64,000 nucleotides of DNA from Euryodendron excelsum (GCA_033060915.1 CM065390.1:16972501-17036500); one strand, 5' to 3'; positions 20,354-32,959 are shown, counted from the first letter of the stretch. Notes: generated by a model from the letters alone, not told the origin. Translations and numbers: made by a program.

Positions 20354-22945
20354 TGTCACGCCTCAAAATTCGGGGGTGATTTATGAAAATGAAGTGATTT
20401 TAAAAAAAAAAAAAAAGCTGAACTTCCAACTATTTAAAAAAGAGAGCGTCTACACGTCTCTCAAATTTAATACATTTATATTATCAAGAATCACATGTAC
20501 AAGACTAGTACCAAGTGCACAATACAATTTCTCAAAGTCAAATAGAATAAATAAAAGGAATACCCTATCTAATATTTAGCTAGTCCCAACAACTGTCTTC
20601 GTGTTGAAATCTAAACATGTAACGTCTGGTAGGGTGTGAGTTTGCCCAATAGTCCGAAACATCAAGTATACAACAAATAGCATACAAAGTAGGATATAAG
20701 TAGTTGAACATATATAATAGCAATGCAACGTGAATGTAATGTATATGATAATCCATCTTTCTCACTTTAATGCAATAACATTCTTCTATTTCTTTATTTA
20801 GTTTTTCAACCAATTCTACTCAATGCTATATTATCTCATTATTCAATACATCTTCCAACTTTCTATGCTGCCCAATGCGATCTATTTCTCAATCATGATA
20901 ATATTCAATGAGAATATTCAATAATGCAATGCATTACCAAGATAATATTGATATACAAATCATGACGTCACAATTATAAACACAAAAATCATTCCAACTA
21001 GCCATATATAATAAAAGCAACAAAAAGTACTGAATAATATCAATTTATGCAAACAAATCTAAAAGATCATTCTATTGGATCTAATCCATCCGATCATCAA
21101 TATTTATTATCAAGATCAATATATTAAAATTTTATAGCAATCTGAACATGTTAGACCATCGAACCACTTCAATTGCTATTTTGACCGTCCATTAACTACC
21201 ATTCTAAATCATCATCTTACAAGCAGAAAATATTTAGAATAATATCAGAAATGGATTTAGCACCTCGAAAAACCTAAGATAAGGTCATTTACACAGCTTA
21301 AAGTCTACCTAAATAGCCCTAGCAAGTCGAAGGTGTATTATAACTATTGTGGGCTTGCATGCATTAGATTTTTTTCCCAACCCTCCCAGCCGATCAGATC
21401 TCTCCGTTTCTATAGAATTCTGGGTTCCTCTCTCTATTAAAACTCTCCCTTTCCTGGCTTCTTTTTTTTTTTTTTTTTTTTTACTTCTATTCCTTTCCTC
21501 TCTGTTTTCCCCTACGCTGGCCATGGAAGGCCAATTATTTCATTTAAGTCAATTGGCCTCAAAACCCAAGCTAAACCAGCCATGCGTTGGTTTTGTCTCT
21601 CACTCTCTCCCTCATATTTTCTTTACTTCTAACTTCTTATTCTTTGTTTCTTCTTCCTCGTAACCATTATGCTCCAAAGAAAAACACACCAGTTTATATA
21701 TATTTAGTTACATCTCTATACAAATCTATCTTATAAAACATATATAGATAAAGTCAAACGCATCCAAATAAACAAGCATATATATCCATATCATCGATGA
21801 ACCTGCCAATAAAACAATAAACAACTCAAACCGCATGGTGCTCTCATTGTTGAACTTACTGCTTTGATTTACACCCTCAAAGCCCTCACCCACATTTATA
21901 TATAACTTACATCGTCGTATACATCTTCATATTCAAACATACATACATATCCGCATATGTATATGCACACACCCACACATATAAATTTATTTGTTTTCTT
22001 TACTTTCTACTTAAACAAAATTTGGTCCTTTCACCCCAGAATCCATTAGGGTTATCCAATTCCGTCACAAAACTCTAAAGCATCACCTTTGGTGACAATG
22101 GCACTACCCAAGGAAATCCTTCCCTGTACCAAAATACAACTAAATGATATCCTTGGCCACGGCCAGCTATTGTCTAGATCCCTATTTCCACCAAACCCAC
22201 ATATAAAACATTGAGATCATGTCCAAATTTTTTCACACCGCAAACGCCAACAAGGCTCATACATGCACAAGTAAACAAGTTATATACAGTTACATCTATG
22301 TGTGTGTGTATATATATGTACATTAAAGTGAGAGAGTGCATAAATTATTCTATCACCCTACCTTTATGTGTTGGCTAGAAAACTCGTTGGAGAGTCTCAC
22401 GTAGCCGCACATGATACTCTCTTCCCTCAAGCGGGTCTCACTCTCTCGGCGGGTCTCTCTACCCCTCTCCTTATTTTTTAAAAAACAGAAAGAAGATATA
22501 TACGTAGATCAAAACCCTAAAATTCTTCTCATAATATCCCACTTTTAAGATCCCTTATTATCTCACAAAATATTTCTAAATCAAATATTTAAAATTTAAA
22601 AGAATCCCACGAGCCTACATATGTGGGTGTTTACACATATACTTGTGTATACTAATATACAGTATGAATACAACATCTTAGAATTTATTCATTAGCCCAA
22701 TCATAACTACTCATACAATAACTAATTTCAATGTACTCCATGATAAATAATGCCAAAATTTTCACAAATAAAGTTTTAATAATAACTTTACATGTGATAC
22801 ACAAATTATGGGAAAATTAACAATAACAATTCAAAAAGAAGGGATTTTACAATCTACCCACCTTAAAATAATTTCTTCCTTGAAATTTATAAACTACACT
22901 TTAATTTATTTAAATAAACTATAATAAAAAATACGAAATTTTACA
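20354..22945. mobile_element. 2.6-kb solo LTR inserted in the copia remnant
   Basis: The termini are TGTCACGCCTCAAAATT and AAATTTTACA (5'-TG...CA-3'), flanked by a perfect 5-bp duplication GGCAT (20349-20353 and 22946-22950). No internal domain, PBS or PPT is found inside, so it reads as a solo LTR. A TATA-like TATATATAAAC on the minus strand near 21688-21698 suggests minus orientation. The inner part has T-rich tracts and TA/CA microsatellites. Lineage not identified; probably Ty3/gypsy by analogy with other TGTCACGCC ends. Confidence 0.75.
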
Positions 22946-23064
22946 GGCATATCCTAGTTGCTTGATGCTTGTGGTTTGGGTTAGCCTTGTAATGTCTCTA
23001 TTTCTTGTAACTCAATCTATTTTAGATTAGGTTGTTTTGTCACGAAATTTTCAAAGGGGGAGAT
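22946..23064 (+). mobile_element. Copia 3' internal tail with polypurine tract
   Basis: Continuation of the copia internal region after the solo LTR. It ends with the polypurine tract CAAAGGGGGAGAT (about 23052-23064) directly against the TG of the LTR at 23065, the arrangement expected just before a 3' LTR. Confidence 0.7.
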
Positions 23065-24326
23065 TGTAAAGTTTTCGAATTGGCAAAATTTTGTGATCTT
23101 TACTAATCCTTGTAATTTGAGATGTTAAGTGTCTATCACAAGCATTCAAGGCAATGATTTGAGCTCTGAAATGTTTTTCATTCACAAGCATTGGCTAGGA
23201 GGTGCTTGAGAGGAAGAATTAGTTGAAGACTTGAAGTATTCAATTTCGATACCATTCGATAGCTTTTGATTGAAGATACAGAGAATGGTGAAAATCAAAG
23301 AACTTCGATACCTTTCGATCAATCTTGATAGCTTTCAATTGAAGATTCAGAGACTGTAGAAAATCAAAGTTTTTCGATACCTTTCAATTAACTTCGATTG
23401 CATTTGATCAAAGATACTGAGAGTGTGCAGTTGACTAATTGACTCGATCAACTTCGATCGACTTCGCTGCATTGAAATGCGAAAAATCTACAAGTTAGGA
23501 AACAACTGTTTATGGAAGAAAATTCAGTTTCTTATATAAATAGAAAGCCTTCCTAGGGTTTCTAAGAGACCATCCGCACCAAGAAGTGTTTCTAAAAGTT
23601 ATCTTAACATTTAGGAAGCTCTCAATTAATTCTTAGCAACAACTTCTTCAACCTTGAAGAAACAAAGTCTTGATGGAGTTTAAGGCGGCGAATCCGTACT
23701 AAGGGGAATTGTACAGTGATTAAGCACGGTAACGGTGAATCGTGGAGTCGAGCAAGTTTGAGGCAATCAAGAGAATCGAAGAGTCGATTAGGGATTTGGT
23801 TATAAGGATTATTGTAACCATTTGACGTTGATTTAAGTATTTGATCTTTGTCCATCAAAGTGGACAGTGGTTGATTGGAGTTCAGCTTTTGGAGGATTCT
23901 AGAGGTATCATAGAGCTTGACACTTAAATAAGTATTGAAGAATCGTATCAAGGGTTAGATACATGATCGTGGGAGTCTATTAATGCAAGAAGAGGATACC
24001 TGTAAGCGCATAGATTCGGCACCCAAGGATTGGAAAAATCTAGGATTGGGTTATAAATTGACTCTTGTGTATTCATTCTTGATAGTGCTTAGTTGGTTGG
24101 ACTAGGTCCCGTGATTTTTTTTACCCAGTTATGGTTTTTCATACTGCAATATCATGTGTCTTGTCTTGCGTGTGATTAATTTACTTTATCTACTTTTGAC
24201 ATATGATAATTGCATGCACTAGGTTAAAGGATTAAGGGTGAAATTGATTAGTTGAATTGTGACCAATCCACATAGCCCTTCAAAATGTATTTTGACAAAT
24301 TCATATATTCGGTTTATATTTTTTCA
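23065..24326 (+). repeat. Copia (Sirevirus-like) LTR
   Basis: The 1,262-bp LTR begins TGTAAAGTTTTCGAATTGGC and ends TTTTTCA. A canonical TATA box TATATAAATAG lies at 23533-23543, so transcription should start near 23570. The U3 at about 23220-23470 carries roughly three imperfect repeats of 65-70 bp built on CGATACC and TTCGAT words. It is bounded by a PPT on the left and a PBS on the right. Confidence 0.82.
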
Positions 24327-24328
24327 AT

Positions 24329-24340
24329 TGGTATTAGAGC
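24329..24340 (+). promoter_or_regulatory. Copia primer-binding site (initiator Met-tRNA)
   Basis: TGGTATTAGAGC, two bases after the LTR end, differs by one base from TGGTATCAGAGC, the usual plant copia PBS complementary to the 3' end of initiator Met-tRNA. Confidence 0.8.
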
Positions 24341-24359
24341 GAAACACTCAAAAACTATG

Positions 24360-25370
24360 TTTTAAAAAAATTTTGCTTTTTAAGAGTGAGATCCTGAATT
24401 TCTAAATACATGGATTTACTAAATGAGGGTTTGTCTACCATGATTCCTTCTTTGTTAGATGGTTCTAACTGTTCTGGTTGAAAACCACGTATGAGAGCTT
24501 TTCTCAAATCTATTGATGAACGTACTTGGATATCAATTGAGAATGGTTGGCGTCTCCCTATGACAATTGTAGGTAGTGAGACTATTCCTAAACCTTAAGA
24601 GTAATGGAATGACAATGATTTAGAAAAGTATGTTTGCAATAGTAAGGCTATCAATATCATCTTAACAGTGTCATACTTAAGGATTCAAGTCATATATCTA
24701 TATGTGAGATTGCTAAAGAAGCATGAGATACCTTTGAAGTTGTTTATGAAAAGTCTCTTAATATCATGTCATGTACTGCATTTGCATCTGAGATTGTAGG
24801 GACGTCCAATATTAAATCTCATGAAAAGTCTAAATATTTTGATGCTTTCAATCCATCCCTTCATGAGAATGTAGGCATAGCCTCGTATGCATCTGAACCT
24901 GAAAATGTTGATGACCTTAGTGAGTCTCATGAGTTAAGTCAAAGTGACTCAAATAGTGATGGTGACCATGAGAGTGGTGAGGAAGAGGACATTTATTAGA
25001 CCTATAACAAATTGTATAAGGTGTGTCTTAAATTGATTAGAAAAAATAAGTCAATTGAAAAGGAAAGAGACACTCTTAAACAAGAGGCTAATGAATCTGC
25101 TACTCTTATTGGGAAATTAAAGTCTAATAGGGCCACTTTATTTGATAAGTCACTGCACTACAAAAAAGAGTTGCATACATGTATAATGACTAATAAGGGC
25201 TTAGAGAAAGTTTGACTTGTCAAAATCTAATGAGAGTTTCAAGAAGATGAATGCAGATTCCAAGAAAATTGATGAAATTTGGAACGCTCAAAGAAGAACT
25301 TTTGATATGATTGGAATTTGATACGAAGAGAAAGCTTTTTCATCTTTCCAATCGATAAAGAGTTGTCTTT
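24360..25370 (+). pseudogene. Copia gag remnant, truncated
   Basis: Broken frames resemble copia gag: MRAFLKSIDERTWISIENGW, then an acidic Ser-rich stretch (SQSDSNSDGDHESGEEEDIY), then a lysine-rich coiled-coil-like stretch (NKLYKVCLKLIRKNKSIEKE). Stops interrupt it at several points. The homology ends at a T-run near 25370, before any zinc knuckle or pol, so the element is 3' truncated. Confidence 0.65.
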
Positions 25371-26122
25371 CAACAGTTTTTTTTTTGTTTTGTTATTTTA
25401 CCAAATCGTCATTTTTAAGTTCTAATTTGGAGATATAAAATAATAAAAATACCCTTATGACAGAGTTTCTGTTAAATCTAGCAATTTTTATCTATTTTGT
25501 AAAAAAGTTCGAACCACAGGGGGGGTCATGTGTTCACTTTTAAACCACAGGAATGTTATCTGATTTTGGTTCAAATCACAAGAGTGTAAAGTATAATTAC
25601 CCCTAAAAACTATTCCCCTTAATACCATTCCACTGTTTTTTCTCCCTCTCTCTATTGCATCTAGTTTCTCCTCAACTCTATCAAGTTTTTATTTTTAAGC
25701 ATTTATTGTCACTTGATTGTGATATATACTATAGCTTTACTTAAATTTAAGAAGTTTTATTTTTGTTACCAGCTCATCTATATAGTTTGAATACTAAAAA
25801 AGAAATATTATATAATTATGTAAAACATCATAAATGTTATCTATAATGAAATAGTCATCTCTTGTCTAGATAACTATAAATAAAACTCTCAAAAAATTAG
25901 GATTTAGGAGGGGGAAAAGGTTTGCATGATGGGAGAGAACTCTCTTTCTGGATAATTATAAGTATAAAAAAAATTTAGGGCGACAATCAAAGAATTAGGA
26001 GGGGCAAGAGGTTGCATGATGGAATAGAACTCTATTTTAAGATAAGTTTAACTAATAATTTCAAAAAATTCAAGGGTGAATTGCCCTTCCCTCGGCCACT
26101 GTAAAGAACTATGCTTAGCAAT
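25371..26122. other. Spacer with MITE-like repeat pieces
   Basis: At 25510-25605 the words ACCACAGGGGGG, TTATCTGATTTTGGTTCAAA and GTAAAGTATAATTACCCC match, in opposite orientation, the repeat at 42092-42190. At 25895-26060 a segment of about 100 bp (TTAGGAGGGG, GGTTGCATGATGG, AGAACTCT) occurs twice. No coding signal. Confidence 0.5.
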
Positions 26123-27692
26123 TGATTACACTCTAAAAGTGTAATTATAAGCCCTTAATTTGTACTTTGTTAGACTTATATTGTAATTAATTATCTTATT
26201 TTAGTTAGATATTTGTTTGAGTATGTTTTGTATGTGTTTTGTAGGTTATATAAGCTAATAAAGGTGAAAAGAAATCAAGAATAATTAAAGCGAGTTCAAG
26301 GCAAATAATTTGTTCATGAAAATTCAGACCTGTCTCGGTATTTTGGCCATAACTGTTTACTCCAATATTCGATTGAGTTGATTTTTACGACATTGGAAAG
26401 AAGACTTCAAGCTCTATAACTTTGCGTCTAATGTACATTGGCTGAATCAAACTTTAGGATGGCCAACGGTTACTGTTCACCATCCGAACGGACTTCAAAC
26501 GGGGGTCGAACGGACCGTCCGGACGGTATTCGGACAGTTACTATTCATCCAGATTGTATTTTTTGCGTCTGAAGCGGTGTTTTTTAGGATTTTTTATATA
26601 GGTTTTTAGTAGTTAGGGTTTTTTGGAGCAAGGGGGCGGCGGGAGAAGCTCTCCAAAGTTAGATTTTTTTATTTTTTTTCATTTTTAGCTTAGATTTAGC
26701 TTTGTAATTGTAGTATAATGTAGAAACTTGTAATTTTCTTCATTGTATTGTATTTTCTTTTTCACTTGCACTTTCTTACATTTTTTCTCATTTTCCTTGT
26801 AACCAAAACAGTCCTATTATTGTAGTTAATTTTAGATTTAAATCTCTTTATGCTTCTCTTTTCATTTTTACAAGTTTTTTTATGATGTATTCAAGTAGCT
26901 AGAATTTACATTGGGTTTAAATGTGAAAATCACCCAAATAATCCAAGGAATTCATTTGGAGGTATCTCATGGATTAATTGTCATATTTTCTTAGAATTCA
27001 AATTTCTAGTAATTAGGTGTGGAATTTTAAGAAACTTAGATTATTGACTAAATTTGGGGATTTTCATCACCCAAATCAATGGTATTAATTTGGGACTCTT
27101 GACTAGAAAAATACTTCACAATTGTTAGAAATTCATTCCCAACAATTGATTGAAGATGCTTTAGAAAACCTAGGTTATTGACTATGTTTGGCTAATCAAT
27201 GCACAAATCACAAATTTGGTATTGACTAAGTTGAATCAATGGTATTAACCTTTGATTCCCCATTGAACATGTATCTAATTTCAATTCCTTGAGAATAATT
27301 GGTTTTCAAAGCTAAATCCTCCGAATCAAACACATTTAAATGTTGTGTTTGATTTGAGTTATAAACCCCATTGAAAATCTTGGATGAAATTGAGTGGTTG
27401 GATCATTTGAGCCCAATTCCCTTTTTAATTGCTTTAATTCTATTTTCACTTTGCTTTAGTTTATTTGTCTAGTGTTAATTCTCTTTATTTTCATTGCAAT
27501 AGTTTAGGAATTCAAAACAACCATAAAAACCCAAAAGATTTTCGGTCTTTTTATTTTCCTCTTTTATTTTAGATCTAATTCCCCACATAATTGCAACCCA
27601 ATCTTAGGTTAGGTTAGTGTGAGTTGAGTGCGAGAGCCTATATTTGGCTAGGTCTCTTGGAAGAGAACGATACCGGATTACCGGTCTATACT

Positions 27693-30600
27693 TGTCGCAC
27701 CCCGGTTTTTGGGTGTCCAAGGTCCTTTCGATTCGAAGACCCTAAAGCACGGAACTCTGTCACTAGAACTCGTTCTCCTAGAAGGACAAGTATGACTAAG
27801 TTTGAAAATTAATTTGACTAAGGGCTTTTGAGAAAAATAGGAGTCGCCACCTAACTTGATAAAGGTGAGTTAGGGCACCTAAAACCAAGCGTTAATCCGG
27901 AGATTAAACTTAGAGTTTTTTGAAAAAGGTTTTTGAAAACTCCCTCAAGAGAGAGTTTTTAGAAAAATAGGTTATTTGACAACCTTTTGGAATGTTTATG
28001 TCCTTTTTGAAAATAACTCCATTTTGGTCTTTCGAAAACAAAAATCTAAGGTTTGGGGGTTGGTTACGTGTAGGGAAGATATCCTAAGATCATCACCCTA
28101 CCCCGCCCTTTCGGTACCTACATGTCTAATCACCCTTGGTTCACTCACTAGAATAACCGGTTACCATTGTCCACTTAATATCCACTTTAGAACTTTGAAA
28201 AAGGGATTTAGTCATCACTTTTTGGATGAATGATGCATGATGCAAGTTTTGGAAGAAGTTTGAAAATAAAGAAGGTTTTGAAAGAGTTTGGAATAGAAAC
28301 TTTGTATTGATTGGAGTTTTTGAAAAAAGGATTGGGGTTGAAATGAAAGTTATGATAGCACCATTTTAGGTTGTCTACGTATCTCATTTGGCGAGAAACA
28401 AGTCATTTGTAGTTCGGGCAAGAGCTCGATGGAAATAGGAGCATTAGGGCCCTTGGAAGGTTTAAAGACACTTTGGGGTCTTTGGAAAAGTTTAAGACAC
28501 TTCGAGGTATTGGAAAAGTTTAAGACGCTTTGGGGTCTTAGAAGTTTTGACTTGAAATTGAATGGTGGAGTGTTTCTTGAAAATGTTTTTGGATCAACTT
28601 GAGGGAGTTTTGGAAAAATGTTTTGGCAAGACTTAAGAGAACTTGAAAGTGTTTTTGAAATTTTGTTTTGAAAACCTTGGAGGCATGATTTTAGAATGTT
28701 TTGATGAATTAATTTTTAAAAGGAGTTTATGAAAATGGCTAAGGGTTTGGAATCTTAATATGGACAACCTTAAAGGTTGTTCTTGATTTATCACTTATCC
28801 TCGGAATCCTTAACCATGAGAGGGCTAGGGACACCTTAGGTTTGTGACCCTTTGAAAGCATTTTTGGGAATGTCTTGAAGATGAAATGTAAGAACATTTG
28901 AGGAGTTTATGGAGTTGTCCTTTTGAAATCATCAGCGTAAGGGGTTTTGGAAAAATAGGTTATGAGAATAGTTTGAAAATTGAATGATCATTTAGAAAAG
29001 GGTTCAAGAGTTGGAACCTTGAAGTGTATCAACCTAGGTTGGGTTAGCCTAGGATTAGGGGGAACCTAAGGTGAACTAACTTAGGTTAGGTTGACCTAAG
29101 GTTAAGAGGACATGGGGTTAACTAACTAGGGTTAAGTTAACCTAAGGTGAGGTCACTAGGGTCAAGTTAACCTAGGGTTAGGTTACTAGGGTCAAGTTAA
29201 CCTAGGGTTGGATTGGAGAATGGTCTTGAAAGTTGTTTTGATGCATTCTTGGAAAGAGTTTTGAAATCAAAACATGATATGCAATGGACTTTGGTTGGCA
29301 ACCTTTATGAAGATCATTTCCATGAAAATTTTGACTCTAGCCAAGAGTATGGTTTATGTGGTTAGTGATTGGAGACTATTTCAAGGAAGGTTTTCTCATG
29401 GCCATTATAACCAATATCTTGGCAAGAGTATAAGGGGTTAAAATTCAACATAATGATGGTAATTTTTGGAAAATCATTTTTGATGCAAAGATGGAGAGAA
29501 TGCATTTTTGAAATCATCTTCGGATAAAGATTTTGAAAATCATTTTTCAAGGGAACCATTCCATCAAGAGAGGGTTCATATGGCCAACAAAAGGGAGACC
29601 ACTCAAGAGAGGGTTCCATGGGGCCATTCTAACCACTAAACTTGAGAGAATGAAAACCTTGAAATCAAAAATCTTGAACATCATTCTTAGGTGATCATAA
29701 AGAGAAAAGAGAACCATTCTAACAATTTAGGGCTCCTATGGCCAATATAAAAGAGAGACCATTCAAGAGAGGGTTCCATGGGGCTATTTTAACCACTAAA
29801 TTTGAGAGAATGGAAACCTTGAATATTAGAGAGTTTTGAAAGCAACTTTCATGCAAGTTGAAATACAATGATGCAAACATATGAATTAGGGAGTTGTGAG
29901 GGATTTTCTAAGGCATGACTCCTAAGGTCTCATCTTAAACTTCAAGGGGCCAACTCTTGAAACAATTTTTGAAGGACATGTAGAAGTTGGAAATGTCATG
30001 AAATTAAAAGCAATGTAAGCATTGTGGGATATGACAATAAACATGAAATGAAGCCAAGCATACAAGACATAATCAAAATAATAATATGCAAGGGGTCATG
30101 ATTCACATACAAGGCTTTTAGGCTTCAACACATAAACAAGAGGCTCTTAAGCCACGCCATCTTAAAGTAGGCTAGTGAGAGGTCTCCCTACACGGTGGCT
30201 CTCACTTGCTTTCCTCTAGGCATGATCTAGGAGCCCTATTGGCTCAAGCATGCAAGAAAGGGGGGTTGAAGATGGGGAGTAAAATAGAGAATAACCTAAG
30301 TAAGCTAGGAGGGACAAGAAAAGAGTGGGGGAGAGCATAAATGTAAAAGGGATACCACCTTTTGCCTTAAACACTCTTGTAGTCTTCAATGAATGTCTTG
30401 ATTGGAGCTTGAGTGATTTCAAGAGGGCTTGAGAGGCTAGAGTGGAGTGTGTAAGTGTGTATGGGGGCCTTGTATATGGAGTGTATAAGCTTAGGAGGGA
30501 TAGGATCTAGCCTAAGTGTTGGAGGGGGAGAACATATATGGAGATTCGAGGTTCTGGAGTGATTTTAGCAGAGTTTCGTATCAATTTCGGACCTGGAATA

Positions 30601-32441
30601 TGCAAGGGGGGAGGCCTCTATTTATAAGCAATCTGGAACAGACCATGCGCATGTGCTACATGCGCATGGCCAAAATTTGGCCGTGCGCATGTAGGACATG
30701 CGCAAGTACTGTTCCATTGCCAGAATAACACGTGGCACCCTATGTACTGATTAAATCTCGACCGTTGATCAAAAATCGATTGATCTGTACAAAATTTGAG
30801 CACATGTAGCATACGCTCCATCACGGGGAAGAATTGCCCAAACTTTGCCTCGATAATTGGGCCAATCGGGAAGGTTCTAGGGGAATCGGTCGCACTCGGG
30901 ATGTTCTCCTAGTGCATCCAATGAACTTTCATGTTTTCGAAGAGTTTGAATTATGTTCAGAAGCGTGGGATATCGTCTTAGGAAGCGTGCCAAAAAGGAC
31001 ACTTTTGTGGAGCGTCTGTGATACGCTCCGTGGGTGTTCGAAAGTGGTTATTTTTGTTTGATGTGATCGAGGCCTTCAAGAAGCGATCTATTTGATCGGA
31101 CCGTTTCGATGGAAAGTACTCTGAAAATACTTTCCAGAATTCCCAAATTTACGCATTTTTTAAGTCGTTTGATGGTGCGTTTTAATTAGGGAATCAAAGA
31201 AAAAGTCAACCTTGGCGGAGTGTTTTTGAGACGCTCTAGGGGTTGTTGAAAGTCATGGTTTGCACACCGTACGATGGAGGGCTTCGGGGGGCAATCTATT
31301 CGATCGAACCGTATCGATGGAAAGATCCATGGACGAGCTTTCGAGAATTCCCTAATTTACACATTTCTCAAGTCGGTTGACAGTGCATTATAACCGGGAT
31401 ATCAGGGGAAAAGACAATTTAGGCGGAGCGTCTACGAGACGCTCCAGGAAACTTCTGTCGAGTCGTGTGAGTTTAGCATCGTAAGGTGTTCCTTGGGTTA
31501 AATAAAGGCGTGTGGTGAAACCTCCACTCAAAATCCCAAGGCCGGTGCTGTTTCGGGGCATATTTGGGTTTCTAGGGGCAAAACGGTCATTTTGATCAGA
31601 GTTGGCTGGGAATGGTCAGGAATGGTTTGGTATGTTGTGTTAAGTGTGTAGGGCTGTTCAGGAATGGTTTTGAGAGAGTCTTTTACCATTTAGTGGGGTT
31701 TGTGCTGTGCTGAGACGTTCAGGGGCAAAATGGTCATTTTGACCAGAGTGAGCTGGAATAGGACTGGATTTGGACCAAATGGCGTCCGGGGGATGCCTGA
31801 TGGTTTGACAACATTGTGGAAGGATGGACTTATTGTTTTGAGGGATTTTGAACTTTCCCAAAACGTGCCTGGAAGCTCAAGGGGCAAGTTTGGTCATTTT
31901 TCACCAAGTCGGGCTAGCAGGTGCTGGTGTTGACCTAGGTGTTGGTTCCCGAGACCGCCCGGTCTCGAAAAACTACCTGTGCGGTGTTAGTCTCCAAGAA
32001 CGCCCGTTCTTAGAGAGCTACTTGTAGGGGTGGTGTTGGTTCCTGAGAACGCCTAGTCCCAGAAAGCTACCTAGAAGTATGGTGTTGGTCCCCGAGAACG
32101 TTTGGTCTCGGAGAACTATCAAACGACGGACATTCTATATTGGCGGGCTAGCAGGTGCCAGAAGTGAACCGTCTGGAATCTTTGATGAGGCGTTGGTCCC
32201 CGGGATTGCTCGACCCAGGGGAGCTACCTGGATGGCGTTGGTTTCCAAGACCGCCCAGTCTGGAAAATTGCTTGGAATAATGGTGCTTAAGGCTCCAGCG
32301 GATCCTTGTGAACCCGAGAAGCGACCAGTTGACTAGATTGGATATTGAAAGGCTCGTCTTAAGTCTGCTTGTGTTGTGATGTCAGAAACCGGTCATGGTA
32401 GGGCCGGAGATTGCCAAACGGGCAAAAATGAGGTGCTTACA
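27693..32441 (-). mobile_element. 4.75-kb Ogre/Tat-like solo LTR (copy 1)
   Basis: On the plus strand it starts TGTCGCACCCCGG and ends GGTGCTTACA, between perfect duplications ATACT (27688-27692, 32442-32446). Removing it rejoins the host LTR at CCGGTCTATACT-TCATTC, matching the uninterrupted relative at 47836-49628. A TATA box (TATAAATAGAGG on the minus strand, about 30613-30624) sets the orientation as minus, beginning TGTAAGCACC. It contains the word GGAGTCGCCACCTAACTTGA, AGGTTA-type tandem repeats (about 29030-29210), an AGAGGGTTCCATGGGG repeat (29590, 29770) and hairpin units (31949-32270). No long ORF. The size, ends and lack of coding fit the very long LTRs of Ogre/Tat elements; the family name is inferred. 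Confidence 0.72.
31949..32270. repeat. Array of hairpin-forming units inside the large LTR
   Basis: About six units at 55-75-bp spacing have the pattern GTTGGTYCCC, stem, GCCC-like loop, stem, then ACTACCT or GCTACCT. The stems differ in sequence but still pair: CGAGACC/GGTCTCG (31950-31967), AAGAAC/GTTCTT (31996-32011), CCGAGA/TCTCGG (near 32093-32112) and TTCC-AGAC/GTCT-GGAA (about 32240-32262). Confidence 0.6.
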
Positions 32442-32959
32442 ATACTTCATTCTGACCCCCGTACTCTTGCGGGGTGCTAACTCCATTTGTAGGAATACCA
32501 CATTACGGAGGCGAGTCAACAATCATGATTTCTTATCATAAAAATCTTGAGTGGAAGAGAAAGGGAAGAGAAGAGAAAAATCTTTTTCTTTGTTTGGTTT
32601 CTAAACTAGGAGGAAAAGGAATCGAAAGTTATTTCTTCTCAATTTCCCATCATTTTCCTTACTCTTTCTTTTTTTTTTTTTTTTGTTGAGAAACAACAAA
32701 ATATATTAAAAGATAAATAGAGAGCAGAACAAAGGGATAGGATTTGACAAAAGAAAAAAACAAACCCTCCACCGAAACCTCACCAAGAAAAGCACAATAA
32801 GGAGATCTCATGAGCATATGAGACTCCAAGCCTATGAATGCCGATACCTTGACTCAATGAAAACACCTAGAAAAGGAACCTATAACACTTAAAATCTACA
32901 CCCTTAAGCTACTAACACCCTGAATTGAAAACAAAACATCATTCATAGATAGATGAGCC

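Larger units (their letters stand above)
26123..32518 (+). mobile_element. Athila-type solo LTR, split by a nested large LTR
   Basis: It starts TGATTACACTCTAAAAGTG and ends GGAGGCGAGTCA. The flanks are GCAAT (26118-26122) and ACAAT (32519-32523), a 5-bp duplication with one mismatch. Without the insertion at 27693-32441 and one copy of ATACT it is about 1.64 kb, close to the related LTRs at 47836-49628 and 51405-52980. The U3 has CCGTCCGGACGG-type words (about 26480-26550), then TTTATATAGG at 26594-26603 as a probable TATA box. No PBS or internal domain adjoins either end. Confidence 0.78.

Noticed and set aside
29030..29215. Telomere-like repeats
   Set aside because: AGGTTAACC-type words are irregular and partly palindromic and lie inside an LTR; they are not TTTAGGG arrays.
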